Positions 1 to 9,163 of a stretch of 57,828 nucleotides of DNA are shown here, piece by piece. Positions within the stretch are counted from its first letter, which is position 1; every line of letters starts with the position of its first letter. The notes beneath the pieces were generated by a model. That model was not told where the DNA came from. It worked only from the letters and a program-made list of their open reading frames with translations, and ran no database searches. The stretch is from positions 1-57,828 of the forward strand of contig JBIOYR010000089.1 of NCBI GenBank assembly GCA_044870245.1, read 5' to 3'. The translations under genes were made by a program, and so were the position numbers. The DNA comes from DATAFF01 sp044870245. GTDB taxonomy: Bacteria; Pseudomonadota; Alphaproteobacteria; Rhizobiales; Aestuariivirgaceae.

Positions 1-1011
1 CGGCGGTCGGTCGTCGGTGACGTCGATGATGAGGTGATCGCTCGAAGCGCCCTCGACGGTTATTCCGGGTTTGACCGGTTCCAGCCCCTCCACAACGACG
101 TCTTCACGGCCGATATTGATAATGCCCCGCAGCCTTTCGCCCTTGTCTGCAAAGATCGGGCGGTTGCCGAAAGCATCGACTCCCGTCCGGCCGATCGGCA
201 AGGAGGGCTTGTGCTTCACCTCGAGCAGCTCGCCGGTCAGCAGGAAGGCATCGCGCTTCAGCGCCTCCCAGGGCCCGTCGAGAAAGGTGTCGCGCCCGCC
301 TTGCAGGATCGCCTCCCCGATCCGCAAATTGTTGATGTTCTTCGGCATGCGGCCAGCAAGGAGCAGTGGGAGCGAGCTCGAATTGCCGCCGGACACATAT
401 TTGAGCTCCATGCCAAACCGATGCGAGATCGCCCTGGCATGATCGGCAAGCTGGCCGAGATTTTCCTCCGTCGGCACGATCGCCCCAAAACAGGTGAGAT
501 TGGTTCCAAGACCCGCGATCCGTACCCCCGGCATCTCCAGCACGCGTTCGACTGTCGCGTCGAGGTCACTCGGCCAAATGCCCTCTCGGAGATCTCCCAG
601 ATCCACCATCAGGATGATATCGTGCACTCTTCCCATCCGCTCGGCGACCCTCGACAGCTCCGCGATGATGGCGAGCTCCGAGTTGAGGCTCACATCGACA
701 AAGCGAACGACGTCCTCCGCGCGTGAAAACGGCGGGCTCCTGAGCAGCATGATCGGGCAATCGATGCCGCTTTCCCTGAGCCGGCGAATATTTTCGAAAC
801 GCGACTCGGCGATCCCGACGACGCCGCCGCGCAGCATGGCGCGCGCGACCTGGGGCATTCCGCATGCGCCCTTGGTGACGCCGAAAACATCGATCCCGGA
901 CGACCGGCATGCCGTCACAACCGCGCTGGCATTGTGCTCTATCCGCGTGAGATCGATCGTGACCCGCGGACCGAGCATCCTTCTGTCGCCCATGTCCGTC
1001 GCTTCAGACAT
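1..1011 (-). CDS. Alanine/ornithine racemase-family PLP enzyme (3' end beyond the window)
   Basis: This reading frame stays open from an ATG at 1011 to the left edge (337 codons), so the C-terminus is missing. The protein has the alanine racemase N-terminal barrel layout: an early VTIDLTRIEHNA segment and the PLP lysine in GVTKGACG (K47). Later segments such as FGAIVPTEENL and YVSGGNSSSLP resemble the ornithine/alanine racemase (Orr/YhfX-like) group. It starts 2 nt after the stop of the DadA-like gene, so the two are probably translationally coupled. By family it should interconvert the L and D forms of an amino acid. Its place in an arginine-type catabolic operon suggests a basic amino acid, which is an inference. 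Confidence 0.85.
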   Translation of the reverse strand, partial: MSEATDMGDRRMLGPRVTIDLTRIEHNASAVVTACRSSGIDVFGVTKGACGMPQVARAMLRGGVVGIAESRFENIRRLRESGIDCPIMLLRSPPFSRAEDVVRFVDVSLNSELAIIAELSRVAERMGRVHDIILMVDLGDLREGIWPSDLDATVERVLEMPGVRIAGLGTNLTCFGAIVPTEENLGQLADHARAISHRFGMELKYVSGGNSSSLPLLLAGRMPKNINNLRIGEAILQGGRDTFLDGPWEALKRDAFLLTGELLEVKHKPSLPIGRTGVDAFGNRPIFADKGERLRGIINIGREDVVVEGLEPVKPGITVEGASSDHLIIDVTDDRPP

Positions 1012-1013
1012 TT

Positions 1014-2264
1014 CTAAGCCGCATAGAGCAGTCCTTCAGGGTCGATCTCGGGTCTGCGGCCGGCGACCAGGTCGGCCGTGAACTTGCCGGAACCGCAAGC
1101 CATCGTCCAGCCGACGTGCCCATGCCCGACATTGAGATGGAAATTGCGATATCGTGCGGGCCCGAGTATCGGAACAGAGGACGGGGTCATCGGACGCAAG
1201 CCTGTCCAATATTCGGCATTCTCGAGATCGAGGCCGTCGCCGAACAGATCGTTGGCAGCATTGAGGAGAATGCGAAAATCGTCGGCACGGCACGTCCTGT
1301 CGTAGCCGGCGAACTCGGCCCTCGCGGCGACGCGTACACGGTCGCCCAACCGAGAGTAGGCGACAAGGCGGTCCTCGTCCACCCCACCGAGATTTGGTGC
1401 CCGCTCCTCCTTCCGGATCGGCGCGGTGATCGAAAAGCCCTTCACGGGACAGATCGGCAGGTCGATCCCGATGGGACGGGTCAGTCGAGGACTTTCGGGA
1501 CCGGCCGCGAGCATATAGGCGTCGGCCGACAACAGGCCACGGTCCGTCACGATTCCGCTGACCCGATCACCTGCGACCTCGATCGTCTTGACCGCCGTGT
1601 CATAGAGAAATTGCACGGATCTGTTCTTCGCGCACCATTCTGCGAGCGATCGAGTGAAGCGACATGAATCGGCGGTCTGATCCATCGGCGAGAAGATTCC
1701 CCCGGCAATGCGATCGCCTGCTTGCCGCAGCGCTGGATCGAGCGCAATCAGCCGGTCGCGGGTGGCGATTTCGATGGAGAGGCCGTGGTTTGCAAGGAGC
1801 TGCGAGTGCTCGGCCCCGCTGTCGAGACTCTCGGTCGTTCGATAGAAGTAGAGAATGCCATTGCGCCGTCCACCGAACTCGATGCCGGTGGCGGTGACAA
1901 GGCTGTCGAAACACGCCCTCGAATACAGTGCCAGCCTGAGCTTGCGCAAGGTGTTGACCCGCGCCTGCGCATGCGTGCACTGCAGCAGAAACTTCATGGT
2001 CCAGGAGAGGAAGTGCCGATCGAGCTGCGGACGCACCTTGATGCCGAGATCATGGCGATAGAGCGACTTCACGAACATCCCGAGCGCGGCGGGCGAGGCC
2101 CAGGCATAGGAATCACCGGGCGAGACCAGGCCGGCATTGCCATAGCTGGTCTCGCTGGCGGCAGCATTGTTGCGGTCGACGACAGTGACCTCATGACCGT
2201 CGAGAGCCAGGTAATAGGCCGACGCCACCCCGACGACTCCGGCTCCGAGAACGATCACCCGCAT
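1014..2264 (-). CDS. dadA: D-amino acid dehydrogenase (DadA-like), FAD-dependent
   Basis: This is an FAD-dependent DAO-family oxidoreductase. The dinucleotide motif GAGVVG sits at residues 7-12 of MRVIVLGAG and is followed by the acidic residue of VVDRNN. The C-terminal GLRPMTPSSVPILGP and NVGHGHVGWTMACGSG segments are typical of DadA. I chose the ATG at 2264 because GAGGGAG lies 8 nt upstream. A GTG at 2285 overlaps the preceding stop (GTGA) and would add 7 residues. DadA enzymes oxidise D-amino acids to 2-oxo acids plus ammonia and pass electrons to the respiratory chain. Between a racemase and a 2-oxo acid decarboxylase, it probably makes the oxo acid used by the next enzyme. Confidence 0.88.
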   Translation of the reverse strand: MRVIVLGAGVVGVASAYYLALDGHEVTVVDRNNAAASETSYGNAGLVSPGDSYAWASPAALGMFVKSLYRHDLGIKVRPQLDRHFLSWTMKFLLQCTHAQARVNTLRKLRLALYSRACFDSLVTATGIEFGGRRNGILYFYRTTESLDSGAEHSQLLANHGLSIEIATRDRLIALDPALRQAGDRIAGGIFSPMDQTADSCRFTRSLAEWCAKNRSVQFLYDTAVKTIEVAGDRVSGIVTDRGLLSADAYMLAAGPESPRLTRPIGIDLPICPVKGFSITAPIRKEERAPNLGGVDEDRLVAYSRLGDRVRVAARAEFAGYDRTCRADDFRILLNAANDLFGDGLDLENAEYWTGLRPMTPSSVPILGPARYRNFHLNVGHGHVGWTMACGSGKFTADLVAGRRPEIDPEGLLYAA

Positions 2265-2281
2265 TTGCGTCGCTCCCTCGA

Positions 2282-3892
2282 TCACCAGGTCAGGGCGTCT
2301 TCCTCGTCGACCTCTATGAGCGTCGGTCCGTCAGCGTGGTGGGCTCTTTCCACCGACCCGCCAAGTTCCTCGAGGTTCCGCGCGCGTATGGCGATGCAAC
2401 CGAAACCCCGAGCGATCGCGAGAAGGTCTGGCGTATAAATGTCGACTCCGATCTGGGGAATGTTGCGTTCGGCCATGTAGCGCCTGATCTCGCCGTAACC
2501 GCGATTGTTCCAAACCAGGATCGGAACTGGCAGGGCAAGCTCGACTGCCGTCGCCAGCTCGGCGAGAGTGAATTGGAGGCCGCCATCGCCGATCACTGCA
2601 AGCACCGGGCGCGCTGGTCGCGCCAGCTTGGCGCCGAGCGCCGCAGGCAGGGCGTAACCAAGCGTGCCGTAGCCCGTGGTCGCGTTGAACCAGGAGCGCG
2701 ATCGCCGAGGCTCGAAAGTGAGGTTTCCGCTGTATATGAGCTGTGTTGAATCGCCGACAATGATCGTATCGGGATCGCCCTGGACCAGCCGCTCGAGTAT
2801 CCTCTGATAAAGATGCTGACGTGGAGTGATGTGGTCTCGGATCGCGGCCCGCAGTGATGCTGCGCGCGCCTGACCACCGCCATTAGCGGGGGTGAAATCG
2901 GACAGCGCATCGCTCAGCGCCCGTAGCGCCGCTTCAGCATCCGCGATGATGCCGATGTCGGCGATCGCATTGGAGGCCAGCTGTGCGGGATCTATGTCGA
3001 CCCGGATGAGCTTGCCGCCGACTTTCGGCCGCTCGTTGAAGAGCAAGGTGTCGGTCTCGCCAAGTTCTGTGCCGATTGCGAGGACCACGTCGGCCGTTGC
3101 CAGTTCTTCAAGCACCGGCGGGTGCGGCAGGCTGCTTCCGAGACTCAGCACATGACCGCAGGGCAGAACACCCTTCCCGTTGATGGTGAGAACCGCTGGT
3201 GCGTCGAGGCGCTCCACCAGATCCGCCGCGGCTTGGGCAGCATCCTGTGCACCGCCGCCGAGCACGATCAGTGGCCGACGTGCCCGCCGAAGCAGATCGA
3301 CGGCGGCAGCAATCGACTGAGGATCTGGATAGGGTCGGAAAGACGATCCTGCCGCCCGATTGTGGATTCCCTCGTTTGCCGGCGCAACGATGACATCGAG
3401 GGGAATCTCGATGTGAACCGGCCGGGGCCGTGCGCTGCGAAACACCGAGAATGCCCGTGAAAGGACGATCGGGACCTCGTCCGGGCGGTTCAAGGTATGG
3501 CTGAAGGCGGTGAGGCCAGCCATCAGATTGCGCTGCGAGGGAAGTTCATGAAGCCGTCCTTCCCCAAGTCCAAGTTCATGCGCATTGTTCACGCTCGAGA
3601 CGACAAGAATCGGAACAGAATCGGCGTAAGCTTGGCCAAGAGCGGTGGCAATGTTCGTTAGTCCTGGTCCGGTGATGATGAAGCATGCAGCTGGCCTGCC
3701 GCTGGCGCGAGCATAGCCATCGGCCATGAACCCGGCCCCCTGCTCATGGCGCGGCGTGATATGGCGCAGACCCGAGCGCGGGAAGCCGCGATAGAGTTCA
3801 ACCGTATGAACCCCCGGGATCCCGAACACCGTGTCGATGCCATGGACCGTCAGGAGTTCGACAAGTGCTTCTCCACAGGTAGCCACGGTCAT
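2282..3892 (-). CDS. aruI: Thiamine-diphosphate 2-oxo acid decarboxylase, AruI-like (5-guanidino-2-oxopentanoate decarboxylase)
   Basis: This 536-residue enzyme has the full ThDP layout: a Pyr domain with catalytic glutamate E50 in TPRHEQGAGF, a central Rossmann-like domain, and a PP domain with GDGG (from residue 435) through VWNNRGYGEI. The N-terminal sequence GEALVELLTVHGIDTVFGIP and the overall layout resemble AruI, which decarboxylates 2-ketoarginine to 4-guanidinobutyraldehyde in the arginine transaminase/dehydrogenase pathway. The start at 3892 has GAGG just upstream. The frame is open further upstream but without family similarity. It follows the permease gene after 70 bp and overlaps the next gene region. 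The exact oxo acid is not proven; acetolactate-synthase-like paralogues look similar. Confidence 0.8.
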   Translation of the reverse strand: MTVATCGEALVELLTVHGIDTVFGIPGVHTVELYRGFPRSGLRHITPRHEQGAGFMADGYARASGRPAACFIITGPGLTNIATALGQAYADSVPILVVSSVNNAHELGLGEGRLHELPSQRNLMAGLTAFSHTLNRPDEVPIVLSRAFSVFRSARPRPVHIEIPLDVIVAPANEGIHNRAAGSSFRPYPDPQSIAAAVDLLRRARRPLIVLGGGAQDAAQAAADLVERLDAPAVLTINGKGVLPCGHVLSLGSSLPHPPVLEELATADVVLAIGTELGETDTLLFNERPKVGGKLIRVDIDPAQLASNAIADIGIIADAEAALRALSDALSDFTPANGGGQARAASLRAAIRDHITPRQHLYQRILERLVQGDPDTIIVGDSTQLIYSGNLTFEPRRSRSWFNATTGYGTLGYALPAALGAKLARPARPVLAVIGDGGLQFTLAELATAVELALPVPILVWNNRGYGEIRRYMAERNIPQIGVDIYTPDLLAIARGFGCIAIRARNLEELGGSVERAHHADGPTLIEVDEEDALTW

Positions 3893-3962
3893 TGTCCTCA
3901 CTGTTGCAGGAATCCGCTCTGTTGCACCTTCGATAGCCTGCACGCGGCAGGCATTTCCACGC

Positions 3963-4763
3963 CTAGGGCTCGCGCGCTGCCCAGGCGCCGAGCAGCCTCG
4001 GAAGATCCCCAAATCTGGCAATGAGGCCGTACACCAGGAAACCGACAATAACGAAGAGAACCGCAACCGATGCCATGACCGGGGTGTACCCGTAGCGCAG
4101 GCTGTTGAAAATCTTGATCGGCAGGGTTTCGATGGTCAGTCCTGAGACCATGTATGAGACGATGTATTCGTTGAGGCTGAGCACGAAGGCGAAAGCGTAG
4201 CCTGAGACGAGGTAAGGTCGTACCATCGGAATGATGATGGTTCGGAACACTGTTCGCTCGTCGGCTCCCATGATGGTGGAGGCCTCGATGATCTGGCGGT
4301 CGATTGACTGAAGCCCGAGCGAGATTGTGACCAGCGGCAAGGTCGTGAAGAAGATGGCGTGCGAAATGATCGTCGTGACGATGCTGCCGTAGAGTCCGCT
4401 GTTCGCCCAGAAGATCAGGAATCCGAGCGCTGTGATGACTGGAGGCAGCATGAAGGGTGCGACCCCGAGTCCGTAAAGTATCGGGCCGTAGCGCACCCGG
4501 TAGCGCCAGAGAAAATAGGCGAGCGGAAACGCGATCGATACCGCGAGCACCGCCGAGATGATGGCGATGATCAGGCTGTTGGCTATTGCATTCCGCCAGT
4601 CCGGTTGGGTCAGCAGCTCTCCATACCATTGAAGCGACAGACCGACCGGTGGAAACAGGAGCTGCTTTTCGGCATTGAGGGATACGCCGGCAATGACCAG
4701 AAGCGGCGCCACCAGGATGAGCAGCATCAGTCCCATGAAGAGGTTGGACCAGGTTCGGGTCAT
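3963..4763 (-). CDS. Polyamine-type ABC transporter permease (PotC-like)
   Basis: This 266-residue inner-membrane protein has about six hydrophobic segments. It carries the permease EAA loop near the segment ASTIMGADERTVFRTIIIP, in the cytoplasmic loop that contacts the ATPase. The length and topology fit PotC/PotI permeases for putrescine, spermidine or related cations. The start ATG overlaps the stop of the preceding permease by 4 bp (ATGA), which indicates translational coupling. With the neighbouring ATPase, second permease and binding protein it forms a complete importer, which probably brings in the substrate for the downstream decarboxylase and dehydrogenase. Confidence 0.88.
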   Translation of the reverse strand: MTRTWSNLFMGLMLLILVAPLLVIAGVSLNAEKQLLFPPVGLSLQWYGELLTQPDWRNAIANSLIIAIISAVLAVSIAFPLAYFLWRYRVRYGPILYGLGVAPFMLPPVITALGFLIFWANSGLYGSIVTTIISHAIFFTTLPLVTISLGLQSIDRQIIEASTIMGADERTVFRTIIIPMVRPYLVSGYAFAFVLSLNEYIVSYMVSGLTIETLPIKIFNSLRYGYTPVMASVAVLFVIVGFLVYGLIARFGDLPRLLGAWAAREP

Positions 4764-5617
4764 CTCTCGCTGCTCCGCGCCCCGCCAAGAGCCAGGGTGA
4801 CCGCGACCAGCATCAGGCTGAGGATCATCAGCACGATCGCCATGGCAGCCGCAAACGGCATGTTCGACTGGAAGATCGCCTGATCGGTGATTAGCACCGA
4901 CAGAGTCCAATGCTCGGGCCTGCCGAGCACCTGGGGAAGCACATAGGCTCCCAGATTGAACACGAACACCATGATCAGGGCGCTGATGATCGAGCTGCGC
5001 ATGACCGGGATGACCACCAGGAAAAAAGTGCGCAGCGGCGAGGCGCCGAGCATGCGGGAGGCTTCCGGAAGCTCGGGATCAAGCCGCGACAATGCCGGAT
5101 AGAGGACGAGGACCGTATAGGGAAAGCCAAGATAGGAAAGCCCGACGACAAGTGCGGTGAGGCTTGGGGTCCAGGCCTGCGGTTGATTCAGGAGACCCAC
5201 AAAGACCAGAAGGTTGGAAATTCCAGCTGTCGAGGACAGGAGTGTCGACCAGGTGAAGCCGATAATCACCTCGGAAAGCGAAAGAACAGAGAGAATGAAC
5301 ACGAGATAGTAGACCTGCGTCCGCCGGCGCAGCCGCGTCAGGAGATAGGTGAACGGGAAGGCAACAATGACCACCAGCAGCCCGACCAACGCCGATAGCA
5401 GGATTGAAAAAACGAAGGACTTCCCAAAAAACGGCGTGAACAGCCGCGCATAATTCGACAGGACGAACGCCGGTTCGTAGAAGGTTAGCTCGTTCCGCTT
5501 GAAGAAGCTGACGGCGATCATGATGGCAAAGGGCACGACGAAGAACACGCCCAGCATGAGGGCGGGATAGAGAAGGGCAACGTGATCGCGAAAGCCTCGA
5601 GGCGTCTGCGGGGTCAT
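4760..5617 (-). CDS. Polyamine-type ABC transporter permease (PotB-like)
   Basis: This 285-residue membrane permease begins with MTPQTPRGFRD and a first membrane segment around VALLYPALMLGVFFVVPF. The EAA-type coupling loop is the segment EASRMLGASPLRTFFLVVIP. It resembles PotB/PotH. The chosen ATG at 5617 overlaps the ATPase stop by 4 bp. The frame is open further upstream, but that part is antisense-like and overlaps the ATPase gene. It pairs with the PotC-like permease to form the membrane channel. Confidence 0.88.
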   Translation of the reverse strand: MTPQTPRGFRDHVALLYPALMLGVFFVVPFAIMIAVSFFKRNELTFYEPAFVLSNYARLFTPFFGKSFVFSILLSALVGLLVVIVAFPFTYLLTRLRRRTQVYYLVFILSVLSLSEVIIGFTWSTLLSSTAGISNLLVFVGLLNQPQAWTPSLTALVVGLSYLGFPYTVLVLYPALSRLDPELPEASRMLGASPLRTFFLVVIPVMRSSIISALIMVFVFNLGAYVLPQVLGRPEHWTLSVLITDQAIFQSNMPFAAAMAIVLMILSLMLVAVTLALGGARSSER

Positions 5618-6669
5618 GACTTGAGCACCACGATGGATGACGCCGGAAGCTCTACCGACACCGGCGCACCGACCCTGGCGTTCAGCCGCTCTCGCGGCGT
5701 CGTGACCGCAAGCAGCTTCTGCCCGAAGCATTCGACCGTGATCTCCACGCTCGAGCCGAGGTCGCGAATGAAACTGACGGTTGCCGGGAGATGATTGGCC
5801 CCGACCTCGCCCGCGGGTCGCACATGAACATCCTCGGGCCGGACCGAGAGCTTGACTGCCGTTCCATCGGGAATATTGACCGGCGGATCAGCGACCTGGA
5901 CCGTGATGTCGCCGACCGTCACCGTCGAGGGGGGATGCCAGACTGCGTCGAGCAGGTTGGTGAGACCGATGAAATCCGCGACAAACGAATTCGCCGGATT
6001 GCGGTAGGTCTCGAGCGGTGATCCGACTTGCTGCACCTTTCCATGGTCCATGATGACCACGATGTCAGCCATCGTCATGGCTTCGCGTTGATCATGCGTC
6101 ACCACGATTGTCGAGATTCCGAGGCGCTGCTGGAGCTGCCGCAACTCGACCTGCATCGCCTCCCTGAGTTTGGCGTCGAGGGCCGAGAGCGGCTCATCAA
6201 GCAAGAAGAGCTTGGGATTGAGCGCGAGCGCGCGGGCAATGGCAACTCGTTGACGCTGGCCGCCGGAGAGTTGGGAAATATGCCGGTCGATGACACCGGG
6301 AAGCCTGACGAGGTCAAGCAGCTCCTGGGCGCGTTGGCGGCATCCGGGCTTCTCCGTGCCGCGGATCCTGAGCCCGTAGGAAATGTTCTCCCCGACGCTT
6401 AGATGAGGAAAAAGCGCCAGCGACTGAAACACCATGCCGAATTCGCGTTGATGGGCCGGCACGGCGGTCAGATCCTTGCCATCGAGCTTGATGTGGCCGG
6501 TAGTCGGTTGCTCCAATCCGGCGATCAGCCGCAGAAGCGTTGTCTTCCCGCAGCCGGACGGTCCAAGCAAGCAAATGAATTTGCCATGGGGAAATTCGAG
6601 ATTCACGTCGCTGACAGCTGCGAAATTCCCGAAAGATTTGCCCAATTCCTCAAGCCGTAGACTTGACAT
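5614..6669 (-). CDS. Polyamine-type ABC transporter ATP-binding protein (PotA-like)
   Basis: This 351-residue ATPase has Walker A GPSGCGKTT (36-44), signature LSGGQ (134-138) and Walker B FLLDEP near 155-160, followed by the switch histidine in VTHDQREAM. A C-terminal TOBE-like domain contains KLSVRPEDVHV, as in PotA/FbpC/UgpC proteins. It powers the import complex built from the two following permeases and the upstream binding protein. It lies 78 bp after the binding protein gene and couples to the next gene by a 4-bp overlap. Confidence 0.93.
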   Translation of the reverse strand: MSSLRLEELGKSFGNFAAVSDVNLEFPHGKFICLLGPSGCGKTTLLRLIAGLEQPTTGHIKLDGKDLTAVPAHQREFGMVFQSLALFPHLSVGENISYGLRIRGTEKPGCRQRAQELLDLVRLPGVIDRHISQLSGGQRQRVAIARALALNPKLFLLDEPLSALDAKLREAMQVELRQLQQRLGISTIVVTHDQREAMTMADIVVIMDHGKVQQVGSPLETYRNPANSFVADFIGLTNLLDAVWHPPSTVTVGDITVQVADPPVNIPDGTAVKLSVRPEDVHVRPAGEVGANHLPATVSFIRDLGSSVEITVECFGQKLLAVTTPRERLNARVGAPVSVELPASSIVVLKS

Positions 6670-6747
6670 CTGGCACTGTTCCCTGATGACCGAGCATGCG
6701 GCGCAGTCGTCAGCGCCGCACGTCTCCCTGTTACAGCCTGCGCGAGC

Positions 6748-7860
6748 TTAGCCGGCGATCATCTCGGTCCATTTCTCGTTCAACCAATCCGATTTCTGGG
6801 CATAGAGATCATAGCGCGGGACGATCGGCGGGATATCGCTCGCCACGGCGGCGAACTCCTTCTCGGTCAGATCCAGCAGGTCGCGCTTTACCGTGGGCGC
6901 GGTGCCGACCTTGCGCGAGAGCTTCGCCTGGATGTCGGGGCGACACATGTAATTGATGAAGGTCGTCGCCTCGTCGACCGCCTTGGACGTTTTCAGGACG
7001 CACCATGACCCGGAGTCGAGAACACCCCCTTCCTGCGGGAATGTCGATCGCACGGGCTGGCCCTGCGAGGCAGCGAGGCCGGTGACATCGTGATAATATT
7101 GCCCCATCGGAATCTCGCCCGACTGCAGGGCTTGCTGGAACTGTCCTTCATCGCGATACCAGAGCCGGACATTCGGCTTTACCTCCGCGAGCTTCTGGAG
7201 GCATTTCATGATCCCGTCTTCCGAGCTGAGCATGTCTGTGCCGCCAAACCAGGTCTTGGCAGTGATCTCGAGCAGGAAGGAGTTGCTGACCAGGGCAAGC
7301 AGGCCGAGACGATCCTTGTTGGCGGGATCCCAAAGCGCCTTCCAGGAGGTGGGAGGCTCCGGATAGACCTTCGTATTGGTGACGAGGGTGATGTACCAGG
7401 AAACGGCCCCGATGCTCGAAACCGATCCATCCTGGTACCGGCCGATGAAATGCGGCAGCAAATTCCCGGCATTGGTGATCTTCTTTTCATCGAGAGGAGC
7501 CCACAATTGGGCATTCTCGCCCTTGAGACGGGTCACCTGCGCCATCATCGAGACGTCGGCGGGGGCAATTCCGGCCCTGGCGGACGTCATCAGCTGCACA
7601 AGCCAGGCCTCCCCGGTCGGCTCCGAGATCGATTCCACGGGAATTCCGGTCTCCTTGGTGAAATCCGGATAGATGTGCTTGTCGAATGAATCCTTGAAGT
7701 AGCCGCCATAGGTGCCGACCTTCAGCGGCGTGGCGGACCGGGACTTGACTGCCGGAAATCCGCTGAGCGAGATTGCGCCGAGCGCCGTTGCTCCAAGCAG
7801 AAATCGACGTCTGCCGATTGATCGTTCGACCGGACGAATCGCTGCGCCAACGCCTGTCAT
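6748..7860 (-). CDS. Extracellular solute-binding protein, polyamine type (PotD-like), Tat-exported
   Basis: This 370-residue periplasmic binding protein starts at the ATG at 7860, which has AGGGAGG in good position. The N-terminus carries a twin-arginine signal (IGRRRFLLGATAL, residues 15-27) and then a mature part starting near TPLKVGTYGGYF. The segments ETGIPVESIS and AQLWAPLDEKKI are typical of the spermidine/putrescine-binding group. It is the first gene of the ABC operon and sets the transport specificity. Tat export of such proteins occurs in alphaproteobacteria. The ligand cannot be read from sequence; a guanidino or polyamine-like cation is the simplest guess from the downstream enzymes. 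Confidence 0.87.
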   Translation of the reverse strand: MTGVGAAIRPVERSIGRRRFLLGATALGAISLSGFPAVKSRSATPLKVGTYGGYFKDSFDKHIYPDFTKETGIPVESISEPTGEAWLVQLMTSARAGIAPADVSMMAQVTRLKGENAQLWAPLDEKKITNAGNLLPHFIGRYQDGSVSSIGAVSWYITLVTNTKVYPEPPTSWKALWDPANKDRLGLLALVSNSFLLEITAKTWFGGTDMLSSEDGIMKCLQKLAEVKPNVRLWYRDEGQFQQALQSGEIPMGQYYHDVTGLAASQGQPVRSTFPQEGGVLDSGSWCVLKTSKAVDEATTFINYMCRPDIQAKLSRKVGTAPTVKRDLLDLTEKEFAAVASDIPPIVPRYDLYAQKSDWLNEKWTEMIAG

Positions 7861-8180
7861 CACATCCTCCCTGTCATTCTCCCGATGGCCTTCGGGCCAT
7901 TGTTCGATTTTGGTTATTTTCTCTTGATTGGGCTTACGATAATCCGGAAACAAACATCATGGAAGCCGGAGCGACGCTCATTCTTTGTGGCGCATATTTG
8001 GGTATTCTGCCGGAACACCATGCCTCGCCCTAGGTTTGCCGCGGCCAGATTGCGCTGCATCTCCCTGAAAAACCGAGCTATGTGGCAGGCTTCTCCAGCA
8101 TAAGTCGCTCCGAGCGGTCGAACCTTCCGCCGATGCGTCAATTCATCGAGGACCCGAGAATGAGCTGCGCCGAGCTTTCC
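7861..8180. other. Intergenic region (320 bp) upstream of the ABC operon
   Basis: This gap separates the C45-type hydrolase gene from the binding protein gene, both on the minus strand. It contains the Shine-Dalgarno site of the binding protein next to 7861, a short perfect hairpin at 7885-7900, and a more AT-rich stretch around 7905-8000 that would suit a minus-strand promoter. A 75-codon open frame crosses it, but its codon use does not look like that of the neighbours. I see no other feature. Confidence 0.6.
7885..7900 (-). promoter_or_regulatory. Hairpin in the leader of the ABC operon
   Basis: ATGGCC and GGCCAT form a perfect 6-bp stem around a 4-nt loop, about 25 nt upstream of the binding protein start codon. 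On the minus strand the loop reads CGAA. No T-run follows, so it is more likely an mRNA-stabilising or processing hairpin than a terminator. Confidence 0.4.
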
Positions 8181-9155
8181 TCACGATGGTTCATGGTTGA
8201 TCGCCCAACGCGACTCCTGGAAGCGATCGAGCGCAAACAGCCGGCGCGGGCTGTTTGGCCATGCCAGTTCCACGGATGCGTCTGCCGTGTGGTATGCGGA
8301 CGTGTAGAGCGTGCCGAAGCCTCGGTAGAAGGACGTGGAATACAATGGCGGTTTCAGAAAGGCCCCAACGAATTCCTGCAGCGACTGGTCCCCGTTGGCC
8401 CGGAGCTGGAAGAGATAGCGCTCCCGCTCGATCGATGCCGTAGCGAGTGCGTAGTCCCACTCCACCGGCTCCTGGTGATTGGTTGCGACTGGAGAACCGG
8501 TGATGATGGCCGGCCGATCTGGTGCGAGGCGAACCGTGAATCGAGTATGTGATCGGTCGAGGACGGTGACATTATAGGCCATATGGGTCGGCACCCGTGC
8601 AAGCACCCGCGCAGCCTTCTCCGCCGTCTCGCAGGTCTGGAGGACGTATCTGAGGATGATCGGGACGCCGAAACCGTCTCCGACCGTCCGGGTTCCGCCG
8701 AAGGCAAGAGAAACTGCCAAACCACTTTCATTCACCCCGTCAAGCAGGCCGATGAGGCAATCGCTCATCCCCATGACGCCGACACCTTGCCAGTCCGACC
8801 TGAATAGAAGTCCCTCGAAGGCTTTGGGGCTGTAATCATAGTTGCGGACCAGGACGGGTTCCGGTCCCGGCCAAATGGCCTGGCTGCAGCCCGTCAAATA
8901 GGCCGGTGGGCGATAGAGCGAAAGGAAACGGGCCTCGAGATCGCCACCACCCGCGAGCGCGACAAGCTGCTCCCAGATCGGGATCATTTCCGGCATATGA
9001 TCCCTCAGCGCCTGCCGGCATTGCAGATAGGTCGGACGGAATGCGCCCTGTTCGGACTGCCACCACGCCGCGTAGGCGGACCACAGCCTATCGAATGTGG
9101 ATCGCCAGACAAAGCCCGGCTCACCTTCGGCCAGTGCGGAAAACTGGAACAGCAT
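8181..9155 (-). CDS. C45-family Ntn hydrolase/acyltransferase (penicillin acyltransferase-like)
   Basis: This 324-residue protein resembles the C45 family, which includes the acyl-CoA:6-aminopenicillanic acid acyltransferase. These proteins cut themselves to expose an N-terminal Cys nucleophile. The likely nucleophile is C90 in LTGCSQAIW, followed by VRNYDYSP, with an 89-residue propeptide of typical size. Other family-like segments are GVNESGLAVSLAFGG and ATNHQEP. There is no signal peptide, so it should be cytoplasmic. It starts 8 bp after the ATP-grasp gene. The reaction is likely hydrolysis or transfer at a linear amide; the substrate is unknown. Confidence 0.72.
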   Translation of the reverse strand: MLFQFSALAEGEPGFVWRSTFDRLWSAYAAWWQSEQGAFRPTYLQCRQALRDHMPEMIPIWEQLVALAGGGDLEARFLSLYRPPAYLTGCSQAIWPGPEPVLVRNYDYSPKAFEGLLFRSDWQGVGVMGMSDCLIGLLDGVNESGLAVSLAFGGTRTVGDGFGVPIILRYVLQTCETAEKAARVLARVPTHMAYNVTVLDRSHTRFTVRLAPDRPAIITGSPVATNHQEPVEWDYALATASIERERYLFQLRANGDQSLQEFVGAFLKPPLYSTSFYRGFGTLYTSAYHTADASVELAWPNSPRRLFALDRFQESRWAINHEPS

Positions 9156-9163
9156 TTAGGGGT

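Noticed and set aside
7914..8141. A 75-codon minus-strand frame in the ABC operon leader
   Set aside because: Codon use is unlike the neighbours, there is no Shine-Dalgarno site, and the region is better explained as a promoter/leader.
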